A stretch of DNA of 64,000 bases from Aquila chrysaetos chrysaetos (GCF_900496995.4 NC_044012.1:3906001-3970000); one strand, 5' to 3'; counted from the stretch's first letter, positions 34,109-48,600 are shown. Notes: generated by a model from the sequence alone, not told the origin. Made by a program: numbers and translations.

Positions 34109-34430
34109 GCCAGAGCTGGCCTTTTGCTGGGAAACAGGAGATTTCTCACCCTCTGCAATTCGTTCCGGCAGCTTCTGCCAGCGCTGCTGACATTCCCAGC
34201 ACAGAGCTGCGGTTCAGCCCTGCCGTTCCAGCACCTACAGCAGGAATTACAGAGAATAAGGAAAATAAAGTTAGGGAAACATCAAGGCAAGGCTCACCTC
34301 TTCCACTGCGCGGCTGATGCCCCAAAAGCCCCAGCTTTCGCATCGAGCTCCGTGCCTGCGTCCACTGTCGAAACGCGGTTTTACTCCCTGTGAAAGGAAA
34401 CGATTGAGCAAAAGACAAGCTGAAAGTTCC

Positions 34431-34456
34431 TTTTTTTTTTTTTTTTTTTTTTTTTT
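34431..34456. repeat. T26 run
   Basis: A third long homopolymer within 0.9 kb. Confidence 0.95.
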
Positions 34457-37400
34457 GGTAAACAAACAGGAAAAAATAAACCAGTATCATGAATGTATTA
34501 CAGCACCTCTGCGGCAGCGGGATGCTGCGGTGCTGAGCACCCAGAGTGAGCAGGTCCAGGCATCCCACCCATGGGAGTCCCTTGGGGTCCTCATCCAGCT
34601 GTGCTGCGGGGTCCCCACATCTGCTGCCACGAACCCAGGGTGACCCAGCCCCAGCCCGGAGCCAGGGGAGCACCCATCTCCCGGATTTGGCATATCCAAA
34701 GCAAAGCAGCTATGATTTTTTCCTAATCCACTGTCCAGTCCTCCTCTCTCCAAAGTTCTTGGGAAAAGAGTCCTTCCGTTCTTCTAAACGGTCAATATTT
34801 ATTTCTTTGAGCAAAACACCAACCACTTTTGTTTACTGTTTACAAGAAGGGAGCTTACAAGCTATTCTGCTGCTGAGCAGCTTGTTTAAAGCCCAGCAGT
34901 GCTCAGAAAGCAGAATGACATTTATCAAAGTTGTTCAACAGTGCATGAGCAAACCAGAAAATAGCAAATATTGGCAGCTGAGAGAACAACTCCATTGAGC
35001 AAAGAAAACAACCCCTCTGAAGTCAGCTCCAAGACCTATCTGCTGATTTAATCTCTTACACCATTCTCCTGAGAACTTTTCAAGTAGCAGCAGATCATCA
35101 TCACTTGGGGTGTATCTTCAGCACCGTTCCTGGTCTGTGTCTTTTAAATTGAGTCATAGCCGAGACATGGGGGAACCAGTCCTCACCAGTCAGTCCCTGG
35201 TACGGCCACGACACCCCTTCTGGCTGCTCTTCCCCACTGGCCACATTCTCCCAGCTGTATTTACAAAGAGTTTCAAAACAAACTATGTGTGTGAACCGAC
35301 AACATATGGTCCATCATTTGGACCTGGCACTTCTACCCTGCTAAGAGCGATTCAGCGCCAATTTGGGCAGCTCGCTCCCAAAAAGGCTCAGATGCTGCCA
35401 CCAACATGGGCAATTCAAAGACCACACAGAACTGGGCTGACAAGAGGTTCTACACTGCTTTACATTAAAATCACTGTATCCTCCTTTTTCTTTTTTTTTT
35501 TTTTCCTTGCTCCTCTGATTCACACTGGATCAATGACTTTGCTGTATTTGCAGAAGTCTTATTTCACCAGCTGAAAGATGCTGTAGCTCCTGGTTTCCTA
35601 ATTTCCCCCAAATAACGAGGGCCAACAGTGGTGAACCATCGTGCCCCCCCACAGGCTGCCACCCCCAAACCACGCAGCTCCACAGCCCTGACTCACAGCC
35701 CTCAGAAGGTGCTGTTCACTCCAGTTACCAGAAAGTTGAATTAACTCATTTTAAATCTCACGTACAAATGGTTTCCAGATCTCAGGGAAACTCAGTATTT
35801 CATAATCTCCACAAATGTTCCTATGGGAAATTAATCCCAGTAGGATGGTTTGGGCTGTCTGACTTCTCCATCAACTCTGCTGCTTTACAAAGACTCGTTT
35901 TTTTAATTTTTTGTTTTTAACATCCACCAGTATGGTTTCACTGTACAAGTCAAACACGGTGCACGGTTGTGCTTAGGGATGAGCACAGCCCGGAACGAGA
36001 CTTTTTATCCACCTCATTTTGTCTCGAGTCAGCAGTTTCAGGTCATACATTTGACCAAAGCCAAAACAATCAGAAGTTACTTTTAATCATTCAGCGTTAT
36101 TACCGCCTTGATTATAACGTCTCCATTTCATATGTGGTAAAAGCCACATAAAGCAGGCTGCATATATAAGTATATATTAGGAGAGAAGGCTTTTAATGCA
36201 ATAGCCAATGAATAGGAAGAAACAGAGATTTCACTATGCCCTCCTAATGGAACATGCAGACAGTATGTCTTGATTTTCAACTTCAACTAAATTCCCCTTT
36301 ATTTCCTATTCAAATAGTAGCTCGGTAATAACAGCACCGAACACGAGCAGGGGCAGAGCGAAGAACAGGGCGAGAGACTGAAAGCCCGAGTGCTAACTCC
36401 TGTTACTATCTGGGTTTGACTCCTGCTCCAGAACAGAGGGAGTACAAGGGGAATAACGGGGATGAAGCAAACCCTGTGGCAAGAAGAAACACGCAGAAAC
36501 TTGGCTGTAATCATGTACAAGGAGAATATAATGGAGAAGACCAGCAACCCATCGGCTACCCCCGATGGACACCGGGCAGGCAGCGGCACGGCCACGCTCG
36601 TGTTTGGGGGAACCATCCTCAGCTTTTCTGTCCGCTTACGTTTCCCCTCCAGTCTGGGCTTTATCTCTACTGGAGGACGATGCAGGGGGGTAGAGGCGGC
36701 CGAGAAACCTCTGCTGTGTTTGTCCTGCCCCTCCGCAGGGATGAGATGAAGATGCTCTTGACCGTACGGCATGATGCTGCCTCGGAATTATACGGAGGCT
36801 GCTCCAGCAGATGAATTAAGAGCGTGGGGATCCCGAATCACCGAAGCGAAAGCCAGGCATTGATAGATTTACTCCCAAACACAACTAATATTTGGCACTG
36901 TGAACCCCTATTTATTCTCTCTTGCTGTTCTCTTCTTTTGGGACAGCTTCCCCAAACGTTTAATCTGCTGATGATACGCAAGAAAACAACTCCCCACAAA
37001 ACTTCCCAAAGCTTGTGCTGGTTTGTCAGTGCCCAGGTAAAAATTGAGGTAAGACGAGGAAATAAGCACACAAGCAGCAGCCGTTTCAGAAAATTTTGGG
37101 GGCACCGCTGACCGCGCTAAGTACAAGTGAAACGTGAACTAAAAACTACAAAACACCTCACCTTGTTATTGCAGCTCACCACATTTCCTGGTTACATCTG
37201 CAGTGAGAGATGTTGAAACACGCTGTTTTAATACTAAAGTAATGAGTACAGATCCGCAGACTGAAACAGTTAAGAAATATTAACCCAATGCTCATTTTTG
37301 GAGATTTCACTCCCAAAGAGAGAAGGTGAATTGCAATCGCAAGCTCCGTAGCCATTGCATCTGGCGATTTGCTAATACAAATTCTTTCCAAACCCCTTTG

Positions 37401-40400
37401 GGTCATTGGAAATAGCCTGGAATAAAACCCACAGTTGCATGAATCCCCAAACATCTTGGGAACACCCAGTGCATGTCGAAGGCGTACGCTTCATTCCTGT
37501 TCAAAACAAGAGAGAGATTTATACCAGATTTATGAAGATAAACCCCTTGTCGACAGCCCGGGAGCTCCCTGAAGTCTGGGCAGCAATTTTGGCAGCAGCT
37601 GAGAGCTGGAACACCACGAAAGTCGTGTGTGCCACCACTGCCCTCTGCTGCAGCCCGTCCCGCCTCGGGAGTGACAGCATCTCAGGGGGATATTGTGGAA
37701 AACAGTAGTTTCTTAATTAAAAACCGCACGATCTCCCCATACCCCCCAAGCACCTTGTGCTTTTGATAATCTTTCATCCCCCACCCCATCAAATCATTCC
37801 CCATGCGGACCTGGCTCGTGGCGTAAGATTTCTCTAACAGCCTTTTGGATTCGCACATCCAAAGTTTCCAGTTTTGAAAACTTGAGGTCTTAATGTGCGT
37901 TTTTCAAAAACCATTTCTTAAAACCTGGTTTAAACATCAGTAAACAACCACCAGGTTGGTGTATTGGGGGGGGGCGGAGCGTGTCTTGGGTGTTGGTTTG
38001 GTTTTTGGTTTTTTTTTTTTTTTTACATAATCCCTCACAGACAAAGCAAATAATCAAAAGGCTGCAAAATCCTTCTTTTGCAACAATGGGAGGAGTTTAA
38101 TATAGAAAATAAAAATTGTGGTTATGTGTTCACATCAGACTATTGCCACATACTTTTTAGTCTTTTTCTTCCTTTGAGTAATAAACTGCAGAAGACAGAT
38201 TTTAGCAACAAGTGCATTTGTAATATCCTTAGTGAAAAATCAAAAAATTAATACCATCTGAACAACTTCCATTTCATACTAAGAGAGGATTTCAACACTT
38301 GCTTTTTAAACTGGCAATTACTCATTGCCATTTCTTTAAAATAATTAGTAACACTTGTAACCTGTTCGTGTTAAGTTAAATGTAGAACTGAATATAAAGA
38401 CTCAGAGTGAACTGCATTTTTACAGCAGGAGCTCCTCTTTTATAAAAGTTGTCAGGATCAGAGAAGACAACATGTCTATACAGGTCTTTTATGAACAGGA
38501 AAGGTCTAGGTTGTATACCAGAACTTGAGTTGTGATATAAATTCATTTTCTATTCTTTTACCCCAGGGGATAATGCACAGGACATGAGAGAAGCCCCTGG
38601 AGCTCCCACAGCTTCAAAGGAACACAGCACTGTTCAACACCAAAAACCTCCTGATAGCAAAAAATATCAAATAGGATGTTCTCAGGACCAAGCATGTATT
38701 AGGCAAATCTATATTAGGTGATTAAACTGTAATTTAAATACTGTAATATTAATCCATCACATATGCAGCAACTCTAAGCAAACCTCAGCAGTAGCATAAG
38801 CACAGCTAAATGAAATACTACTAAAATCTCATTAATTGTACACCAGTTCGTTCTTTCTCATCCTAGTCTTCGTTTCTTCTTCGCTTTACCCTTTTTAAGC
38901 TATTTCTGCTGTGCTGGACTCCACTCGAAACCGCTCATCACAAAGAGGAGTCCACTCCAGGTTGAACACTGTCGTTTCTGAGGCTGATGAGTCACCTATG
39001 ACCATGAAGACTCGTTTCGTTATTCACGGGAAGACTAAGACTAATACAGCATTTCCTTCCCAAAGGATAACAAAATGCAGGACTTCAGAGAGCAAAAACC
39101 TGAACTTAATTTCAATGTACATTCCCAAGTCCTGGCAAAGCCTTGCTGCTTGCAAACAGCAACCATCCCCCCTAAATAAAAAATAAAATTATTGTTATTA
39201 TATCTGTATTTTTAATACACCCTAATGACAAACCCATCCACAACTGGTTAAGACATCTGTAAACAGTAAAAGCTTTGTGCTAGGAAATCCCTCACCATCG
39301 GGAGTCCTGTTAGTGCAAGAGTAGACCAACAACACGGGGTGCAATTTGTTTCTACTAAATATACCCGTTGTCCTACCTGCAAACTCCAACCTGTAGTTTT
39401 TGAGTAACATGGGTCAAAACTCACCAGCCAACCATCTTGTCCAGTCAAAACCAAAGTTAATTGCAAGGACCTGATATCAAAGTAATATATTAATTACTGA
39501 TCACCTGCAATTTTATCTGGACTATTCTGGTACGCCTACACTACCAGAAAGGTACCTTTTCACAATCCACTGGAGATACAGGTGAATATTCAACACAGCC
39601 ACATGAGGAAAAAAAAAAAAAAAAAAAAAAAAAAAAGATTTCTGCAGTACAGAAAACTATTTCAACCAGGGTGCAGAAACAGGACATGAATAATAACCAG
39701 TACAGAACAGCAATTTCAAAACCTCATTTCTTTCCTATTTGGAACACCCCCACCCCCCAACCCACTTCCCCCAGATTTCAAATTCAAAGCAGAACCAATG
39801 TCTCACCAGCACCGGCTCTGGGGCAGTTCCCATCATGGGCAGCCCTGCATTGGGAAACCCTGGAAGCTCCAGCCCTTTGGCAGCCCCCGGCACACTGCCT
39901 CGGTAGCCCCAGCTTTGGGGCACCGTGCCCAGTGAGCAGCCAGGAGCTGAGGTTTTCCCTGCAACTGGTCAAAATCAAACCAAGCTTTGGACAGAAAACT
40001 GTTACAGAGTTGGTGGAATGTCGCCAAAAATCAAGAACAGTGTCTCAGTCGCAACCTTCAGATCAGAAAATACTAATAAAATTTGCTGATCAATGAAAAG
40101 ATAACTATAGGTTTGGATAGCCAACTGACAAAAAAACCATAAAATTTTCTCAGCATCGGGATTGCGGTAGTGATATAAAGTTAACATGGCCTAACAATTC
40201 AAGAAAGAAACAGAAGATGATCCATCTGAAGATCACCCAACTTTGAGCAGGCAGAAGAGGACCACCACAAACAGCCTCGCCCCGGCCACGGGGCTGGACG
40301 CTCATTCCTGACACGGAACAGCATCACCAGCAGTGATTCACAGGCAGGAAAGTCCCAAGTTCTCCACCGTCTGATGAGAGGGAAGAAAAGTCAGAAGGCA

Positions 40401-41569
40401 AATCAGGAGGGTTTTCTTCAGCAAGCCGTACTGCCCAACCAACACCTGGGCAAGTCGCAGGAATTTTGTTTCCGCTACAGGAGCCGCACATCCACCACGA
40501 CTGCCCTACACAATGAAATCGCGCAAACTACAGCCATGATTTAACACCTCCACCTCTAACTCCCTCCAAGAAGGAGCCATGAACGACCTTCCCCTCTTCT
40601 GTAAAGTGACCGATTGCTGTTTGACTTGGGCAGAACACGCAAGAGCGTGTCAATGGGCACATGCTGAAACCTAAAGGCATTTACAGGGCTGCTTCCTTCT
40701 CTTGAAAAAGCTAACACTGCTTCTCACCAAAGACCTGTGCCCATCTCCTGGACAGACAGGCCATTCAAAGTAAAACGAAATCAGCAGTTTAAAGAAATGC
40801 TGAAGGAAGTTATTGGAACACAGTACCTGTAAAATTATGCAGCTAATTTTATTTCCACAGCTTTGCGGAAAATAACTTTTTTTTTCCTAAACGTCACTTT
40901 CAGAAGCGAACAGTATTTGGTCAGAGTATCAGCAGTTTAACCTTTTATTGACAATCCCTGTTAAAATTAGCCCTGTTTCACTGGCTACAATTGTTAACAC
41001 AGTTTTCCAATGATGCAGTAAGCAGGTAACACCACTATCATCAAATGAAGGATTAAACATATAGATTTTTTTTTTAATCACGTTCAGCAGCAGGGAACAC
41101 AACAGGAAGCTGATCAAGGCAACATTTTTACCAAAGTTTTCAATGAAAAATGTCAACTGGCTAAAGAAGGGAATATTTTAGTCAAAGGTAAACAAACCAA
41201 CAGCTACCTCCAAAAGAACCGTGCAAGGCTTTCAGGTAGGATACAGAAGAGAACCAATTCCCTCTTCTGGCCAAGGGGCGTTCAGCCCGGGGACCACCAC
41301 GTCCCGGGTGCGGGCCCTGCGTCAGACTGGTAGCTGTTCTGGGCTGACTGGTCTCCTCTCCCGTTCCCTCTCTCCTCTCAAAGTTCAGTTCCAGCTCAGC
41401 GCCTAATGGGAACATTTCTGAAGTTTCAAGAAGTTGTGAGAGACAAAATCATCTGCCCTTCATCTGGGGAACGCTATCTACACCTTGTGAAAGTGCTACA
41501 CAGCAATTTTTCGAGTTTTCAAGGGTAGAATTTACACTGGAGGAAAAACAAATCCCACACACACGCACA
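34457..41569. other. Intergenic region between CRISPLD2 promoter area and USP10 3' end
   Basis: About 7 kb with no recognised exon, RNA gene or intact repeat. It holds T16 near 35,490-35,505, T runs near 38,010-38,024 and A28 at 39,609-39,636. Composition shifts to AT-rich from about 37-38 kb. Unsupported open frames of up to about 157 codons exist (minus 36,299-36,772; plus 35,110-35,574). Confidence 0.6.
39609..39636. repeat. A28 run
   Basis: Long homopolymer in intergenic sequence; no retrogene body is recognised beside it. Confidence 0.95.
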
Positions 41570-42475
41570 CCTTAAACCAACTTTGTGACTTTTATTGATG
41601 GGCGACAACTTTATACTTCTAGATATCACTAAACTGTGTACAATTAGGAACTCAACATTATAGGAGAGCAGACAGCAAAATTAAACAAAGCAGACTTAAA
41701 GAAATATCAATCTTAATTATTTTGCCCATTTTTTTTAATTTCATGTACACAGAAGCATAAATGCAGTTTGAAATTTCTTAATAGCAATAAAGTTACAATC
41801 ACCCATCTATATAGACTAACATCTTAACTCCAAATATTTGATCTGCAATGTGTACTTAAGCAGTTTCTCATCGCACAATTATTAAAATGTGTCTTCCTAT
41901 TAGGAACCAGCAACTCTGCAATTTGTACGTTTGTACATTTTTTGAAGCACGTAGGACCATTTCCATCTCATACACATCGGCTCATATTTTACCACTTATC
42001 AAAAACTATTGGGGAAGCAGAGAGCACTTTTTATTTTTTTTATTTTTTTATTTTTTTACTTAAGTAAAGATAAAACATTTTCACAGAAATCTACAAGTTC
42101 TGTTGCTGGTGCAGGGTTTTCTTCTACTACGCAATTAGAAAGTGGGAATCAAATGCAAATCCCCTTTTATTATCTTAGGATTCAGCATTAACTCAGATTA
42201 ATTTTTTTTTGTATTTTTGTGATTCATGAGACTGAGTCTTTCAGCCAAGTGACTTCATTCTGCAAAGTCAGAAGTCAACACAAACTATGTTGTGCACAAA
42301 CCCAAGGTAGTTTCCATTATCACTCTATCCCATAGTTGCAAGGGAAAAAAAAAAAAAAAGAACAAAAAAAGAAAAAAGATTCACTCAAAAGAGCATTTAC
42401 AGGAGAAAAAAGTTAGTGATAGTTGGCGTTCTACAAAGCAGGTATCTTGCACACACAGCATAAAAGGGGAAAGTT
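41570..42475 (-). other. USP10: USP10 3' untranslated region (predicted)
   Basis: Runs from the TGA stop to the AATAAA at 41,591-41,596, followed on the gene strand by a GT-rich stretch (ggtgtgcgtgtgtgtggg, about 41,552-41,570) typical of a downstream processing element. Length is about 0.9 kb. It is AT-rich, with a poly-T/A patch near 42,030-42,060 and 42,340-42,380. Confidence 0.65.
41591..41596 (-). terminator. USP10: USP10 polyadenylation signal AATAAA
   Basis: A gene-strand AATAAA with a GT-repeat downstream element 20-40 nt further on, the textbook arrangement for cleavage and polyadenylation. Confidence 0.65.
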
Positions 42476-42663
42476 TCACAGCAGGTCAACTCGGCGGTAG
42501 TACAGGAGGTAGGCTGTGCGTTCTGCAGACGGCTTCACCACCTGGTACTGATTTATCACTTTGACTGCCTGGTCATCAATGCGTAACCAGCCATTTAGAC
42601 CAATTTGGAAGACGTCCGTAGTGTAATGGCCACCAGTTGCGCTGTTTCCATGATGATAGACAA
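42476..42663 (-). CDS. USP10: USP10 terminal coding exon (catalytic His/Asp, stop)
   Basis: 188 nt. Reads [62 protein letters not shown] and TGA. It holds the catalytic His box (GGHYTTDV) and the final Asp-containing segment. Acceptor ctttgcag. Confidence 0.97.
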
Positions 42664-45600
42664 CTGCAAAGAGAAATTCGTGATGCACATATACACTATA
42701 CGTAGATAAATATCCACTGAAAAAGTAAATAAAGAAAAAATGTCACATACTGCTTTCTTCATAGCATACTCATGGTTTAGCCAGTTGATATGATCTGGCT
42801 TAAGCAAGAATCTTTAAGTGTTTAGTGCCTGCTTACATTTGATGCTGTGTAATATTAGTAAAGTTTCTCCAGCATACCAAATCTCATGATTCTAAAAGGA
42901 GGTGTAAGTAAATTAAGAATCGAAAGCATCAAATTGCTTTTTATAAATTCCTAGAGGATTTTCTGGGAAGGATTTGCCTCACAAAGGCCATCTGCAACAG
43001 TGCAGCACACCCTTCAGAGCTTCCAACAGGTACTGCCACACTTAGTGAGATATTGTAAGCTACACATTCGCTCTGTCTGCCGCTGACAACAGTATGTTAT
43101 TGAAATTATTTGTAAAAAAAGAAAAAAAGAGTCAGGTAAAACTATGTAGTAGTCTATTAAAAAAAAAAATCGGGCAAGACTATGGAGTATTCTATGAGGC
43201 AAAAAAATCATAAAACTGTCCTTCATGCAAAAAACCCTAAATTTGAAGAAAAAAAAAAATGAGATGACATTAAGCAACCCAGTACAACAGAACACTTTTC
43301 AAACAGCATTGATTACAAATGTAAGCCAGTTATTCCCCCTCTGACCTTCTTGTTTTGTTTTGTCTTAACTGCAATTTTATTCTGAGAACAGGTTCTATTG
43401 AAATACCAATCTACAAGTTTCACATTTATTAGTTCTCAGTAACCTCCTTAAGAAAATTGTGAACTGAACACCTCCGATCAACCACTAATACTGCTGCTTC
43501 CAAGAGACAATCAAACTGGCTTCTTTCCTCAGTTATCTCCATTGCCAGAAGTGTTCTGCAGAAAAGACGTCTCAGCTCTCCTTGCAGAAACCAAACCCAA
43601 AGCTTAATGCTGAGCTCTCAGTGCTAGGTGTGGCAACTGCCTCCAAATGGAAGAGATCTTTTATGTATGTAATTCTAATGATGCACATAAGAAACTGCAT
43701 TTAACTTCTTCTAAAAACATGTGAGCCCTAACCATACACTTAACAAGAACAAATAAAAAACGGAAGGAATTGCCATATTTGACACAAGAGCAGAAGTATA
43801 TAATTATGAAATTGTTTACGCTCTTTCAGACTAGAGTCACACTTCAAGCTCACTCAGATTTTCTTCACACTTCTATGAAAATAAACATTTCAGAATAACA
43901 AGACTTAAGCAAAGCAAAAAGGCAGAATATACTACATCTATACATTTGGTGGAATTTAGGAAATAATTTTTTTACAGTAACTTAAACTTGAATTATTGAT
44001 GTTCTAAACTTTCTTGTTGGATAATTAGGCAAACCCTGGATGATATCTGAAATTTAATTCTTCAAAAGCTTATTTTAGTAATTTAAAATTCATCTAACAA
44101 GCTCAGTTTCTGTGGATGAGAAGTCCTAGACTGATAGAAGACTGCTGAAGTATTGTACTTTTCCATAGGAGTTAGAAAAAATTACAGCAGTAACACATCT
44201 TCTTCAAGCCACCTTAAGTACACTGTCTAAACTTGTCCCATGAAAACCACTATCAATACAAAAAAAAATTTACACTGCCAGAAACAGTCCTGAATTTCCA
44301 CAAGAGACAGGTATGTTATTTCCTTCTGTAACCTCAGCGGTCACAAAACTGAATCCAAACCACCAAGTCACATAAGGCCACCAGTACTGGCACAGATTTG
44401 GCGACGCAGAAGTTAAGACCTCTGGTTCTCCAGTTTATTATGTTCTCCTGACGCCAACACAAATAAGCAGGTGCAAATCGTAAACTGTGTAGGAGTTTTA
44501 AACTTCAGGAAATTCATTACTGCCCAGAGACTGTTTTGTTCAATATCAAAATGCGGTTTCTGAATTCTTACACGAACTTCCAATCTTAACTACCAATTTA
44601 GGTATTTCATATACATCGCAGACACTCTTAAAAACATCGCTTCCTCACACAAAAATCATGGTCTCCAAGTTAAACTTTTCCACCTACAACATGCTATTCA
44701 TACCCTGCCAGCAATACTCATCTTGAGGGTTCAAAGGGATGCAAAGCCAGCATTCAAACGGCCATTTCAAAAGACATTTGAAACGTTATTCTGAGAATAT
44801 GTGGTGTATTTTAGGCATAGTTGTATTACAGCTGTATTTCAGCTTCTGATATTTTTCAGGGTGGATCTGTTACGAAACTCTGTTTTTGCACGAGCTTCAA
44901 GCTGGATCAGTCAGATATTTAAATAAAGATATAGCAATATATGTGTATATGCACATATGCAAGAAATCACTAAATATAAGAACCTGACACCCACAAGTTA
45001 CTTCAGTGTAATTTTAAAGAAAAATATTTTATATAATCCAGGAAACTCCAGTGTTTCTAGAATTCTATATGCAGAATTTGTATTTGCAATACAGGGACTA
45101 GAGGCATATAGATAAAATACCTGCAAAGAGCCGGTAGGTTCTTTGGCCTTTAAAAATTTTACTTTTCACACCAGGAGATAGTAGCTCTGGAGGAGGAAAA
45201 AAAAAGTCACAAAGGCAATAGTTAGCAATTTTAAAATTCCATTTCAAAGGGATCAGTTATTTCTAAGAGAAACCAACACTACCATAGATTAATTGTCTTC
45301 TGCAGCCTTTAAAGAATGGTCAAGGTTCTAATACTCAGTTTGCTGACACTAACATTTACAGAAGGTTTAAAACTACCACAAAAAAAACTGAAGAAAAAGG
45401 GGAGGAAGAGATCAGACCATTCATTTCTTTTCCTTGCATTCCTGCTCTCAGAGAATGACAAAAATCAATTTCAGATTCCAAGCCATACTACAACCAGTTT
45501 TGTCAATCAAGGCAAACTGAACTAGTTCTACAAATACCCATTCTTTACACAATTTTTTAAATAAAATATTAAGTAAAATAAAAGTGTACTGTCTGACAAA

Positions 45601-48600
45601 GTATGCATTTCACCTGAGACGTGAGTAATTATTATTTTTATTTTTTTCCTATTTGAACCACTGGCTGGCTAACAGTCAATTTGTCCGATCAAAACAAAAT
45701 GCATTTAATTTGGCAAGCTTCAGATGCTGGATTATATGAAAGTTTTCACACTTTGTAAAATAGGTATCTCTTAAGACATATAATAAAAGAATGAACTTTG
45801 TTGCTTAACCTCTGAACTCCAGCTTACTTGTCTGCCTTCAGGTTGCATTTTCTGTAAAACAACAGTTTCCTTTAATCAGCCACTATTTATTACAATAATT
45901 TGCCACTTCTCTGAATGAAATCTGACATAAAAATATGTAGTATTACTTGGCAACAGCCTTGTATAGGGACATACCCCTCATTCAACAGGATAAATTCCAA
46001 TATTTGTCCTCAACAGTCTATAACCTTACTCCTTAAACCTGCAGGAAGCTCTTACTTGGCCAACCCCATGTCCAGGATGTACCACAGCTTTTAAGATCTT
46101 TCGCCATAATGTTCTTTGCAAAATGGATGCCCAAACTCATATACAGGCACAAGACTGAAACCAGAAACCTAAATATATTCTTTTTATGGGGAAAAAACAC
46201 ACCACCCCCCGAAAAAACTAACCAATCAACCCCCTCAAAAACCCGCACAAACCAAAAACCACCACACCACACCCCATACAAGACGTTCATCCAAATTACT
46301 AAGTTTCTAGACAACAATGGAGAAGAAATCTTGTGCACAAAGCTGGGAGGAAGAAAGCAAGCTGAAAAACACAAACAGCTATCCCTAGGAAACACAACAT
46401 TACCTTTTCCCTAAAGAGGACAAAATTCTGTTCAAAAATCTTTACCTTTACTAATTTCCAGATCAACAGGATACTCAATATTCTTGATAAGCTTCTGACA
46501 TCCACCAGTTTTCTCATACACAAATCGCTTGAGGTGTAAAACAAGAACAGGGGGGAGTTCTTCTAGTGTCACTCTTCGACTGATCTCCACCTAAAACATA
46601 CATAGAACAAAGATGAAGAAAAACTGTTGGTTTTTGTTAGCTGCTCAAAATTACTCCTTTAAAAGACGAATAAATATTTAATTTTACATATGCTAGCGGA
46701 AAAAACACAGATTTTTTTAAAATTAATATTAGTTTATGATAAACACTGCAGTTTATGACTTAAAGCAGACTGGGTTTTCAACCAAAGTGTTGTCTTAAAG
46801 GAGAACCCCAATACCTTTTAGTAGAACGCAACGTGTTAGAATGAGCAGAGATATTTGTACTAAAAAGAGCTTGCTGGAGATCCCTCAGGAGAAACTCCTC
46901 ATGACAGTTTAGTGATTAATAATTCTTAGCAAGCTATTATACTGTAATCGAAGGTCAGTAACTTGTAACCCATGTTGAATTCAGAGAACTCTGAACTGTA
47001 CAAGACAACAGCACCACACCTCAGTACCCGAGGCAAAAGTTTTCACGTCTAAGAGCAGACACCTTTTTACAAAAAGCTGAATAGAAGGAAAAATAAGAAC
47101 TAATCTGAATCACATCTTAATTTTCAATAGGTAAATTAATTATAATCAAAAAAGAATCTCTATAAAACAAAGGCAAACTATTAAAATAAAAGATTTTGAT
47201 GTAAGCACCTAAATCTACATTTATCTTGAGAACTTCCATTGAATGCTCCAGAAATACTGATTGAAATGGAAAAGCAGTATTACAACTACTTTGCTAAAAA
47301 GTTTGAATGCTGTGTCCTTTAAAGGGCATCCTGAGCACACCTCGTGATTCCCCACTGAAATACTAGTTTCTACACCAGACTCCTGCAGTTTTAAATAGTA
47401 CTATTTTTACTCCCTGCTTCTCACCAAAAGAAGCCTGAAACACTGCTGAAAAACACCTTCTCACAACGGTATCATTAAAATACAGACCTATTCACAGGGA
47501 GGATAATAATAATTAATGTATTAAGATATCAGTACTACAACATTTCAAAATTTTTTTCGCATTAACCAGAAAATATTTGTCATTCAAGAAGTTCCTCAAA
47601 AAACCAAAGTGAGCTGTTATGTAGGCTACATAAAAATGAGTAAGCCATCATGAAAAGCTGTTATGGAAGAGATTGGCAATTAAACATTTTTCTTTCTAAA
47701 ACAATATGCTGGGTTCTTTAAAAGGTTCTGAAGAAAATTCAAAGAGAAAAGTACAAGTTATAACCTCACTGTTTTCTACTATATACTGATTTTTATATAA
47801 TTATAACCAAACAATCCGCAAAGTTACTGTCTGAAAACCTGAAACTGAACTCAGAATTGCAGAACAAAAATGTTTTGCCTTCCTAGAAATTATGACATAA
47901 AAACATTTCTCCAAATAAATGGTTTAGGTTTTTCTGCATTTTTTTATTGAGAAAAATCTCTTTATTGTAATCATCGGCATATTATTTTTCAATACTGGCC
48001 CTCATTCTGCTCGAACCTACTAAGTGTGGAATAGAAACTATTACCTCTTTCCAAGCACAAAAAAGTAAAACCTCTTAGGATGCTGAAGCAAGCAGATTTT
48101 GTAGAGTACTTGATTTACTCATGGATTTCAGCTGATCCATTTTACAAGAAGCAATTCTACATTTGAAACAGAAATAGCCTCTACAAACTGTGTAAAATTT
48201 CACCTGTATCTCAAGGGTTCAAAATATGACCTTCTGCATCCAAAACCCATCAAACCTCTGGCAAAAGCAGCAGCTTCACTGAGCACTGAGAGGAGTTGTT
48301 TGTGTTTTGTTTTGGGTTTCTTTTAAAACCAGCAAGCCAAACAGGACCCTGTTCTTTTCCATTCAACAAGCACCTGCTGGTGCCCACCTCCTCACTTTCC
48401 AGGAAACAGCATGCAGAGTAAGAAGTTAGAAGGCAAACTCTGAAAGTGAAGGTGACAACATGAGGTTCACACAATTCTTCCATGAACTCATGAGAGCATG
48501 CATCTTCCATGCATCTCAGCATGGAACAACTTCTGCTTTTAGCGAGAAAATCCAGAGAGGCTTTATAGAGAGAAAAAAACATGCACTTGATTCACCCGGT

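Noticed and set aside
33396-34673. Several frames of 70-175 codons at 33.4-34.7 kb
   Set aside because: Their length depends on translating A28/T28/T26 homopolymers into poly-Lys or poly-Phe; no domain is recognised.
36299-36772. 157-codon minus-strand open frame between the genes
   Set aside because: No domain, no supporting splice or promoter signals; comparable overlapping frames exist on the other strand.
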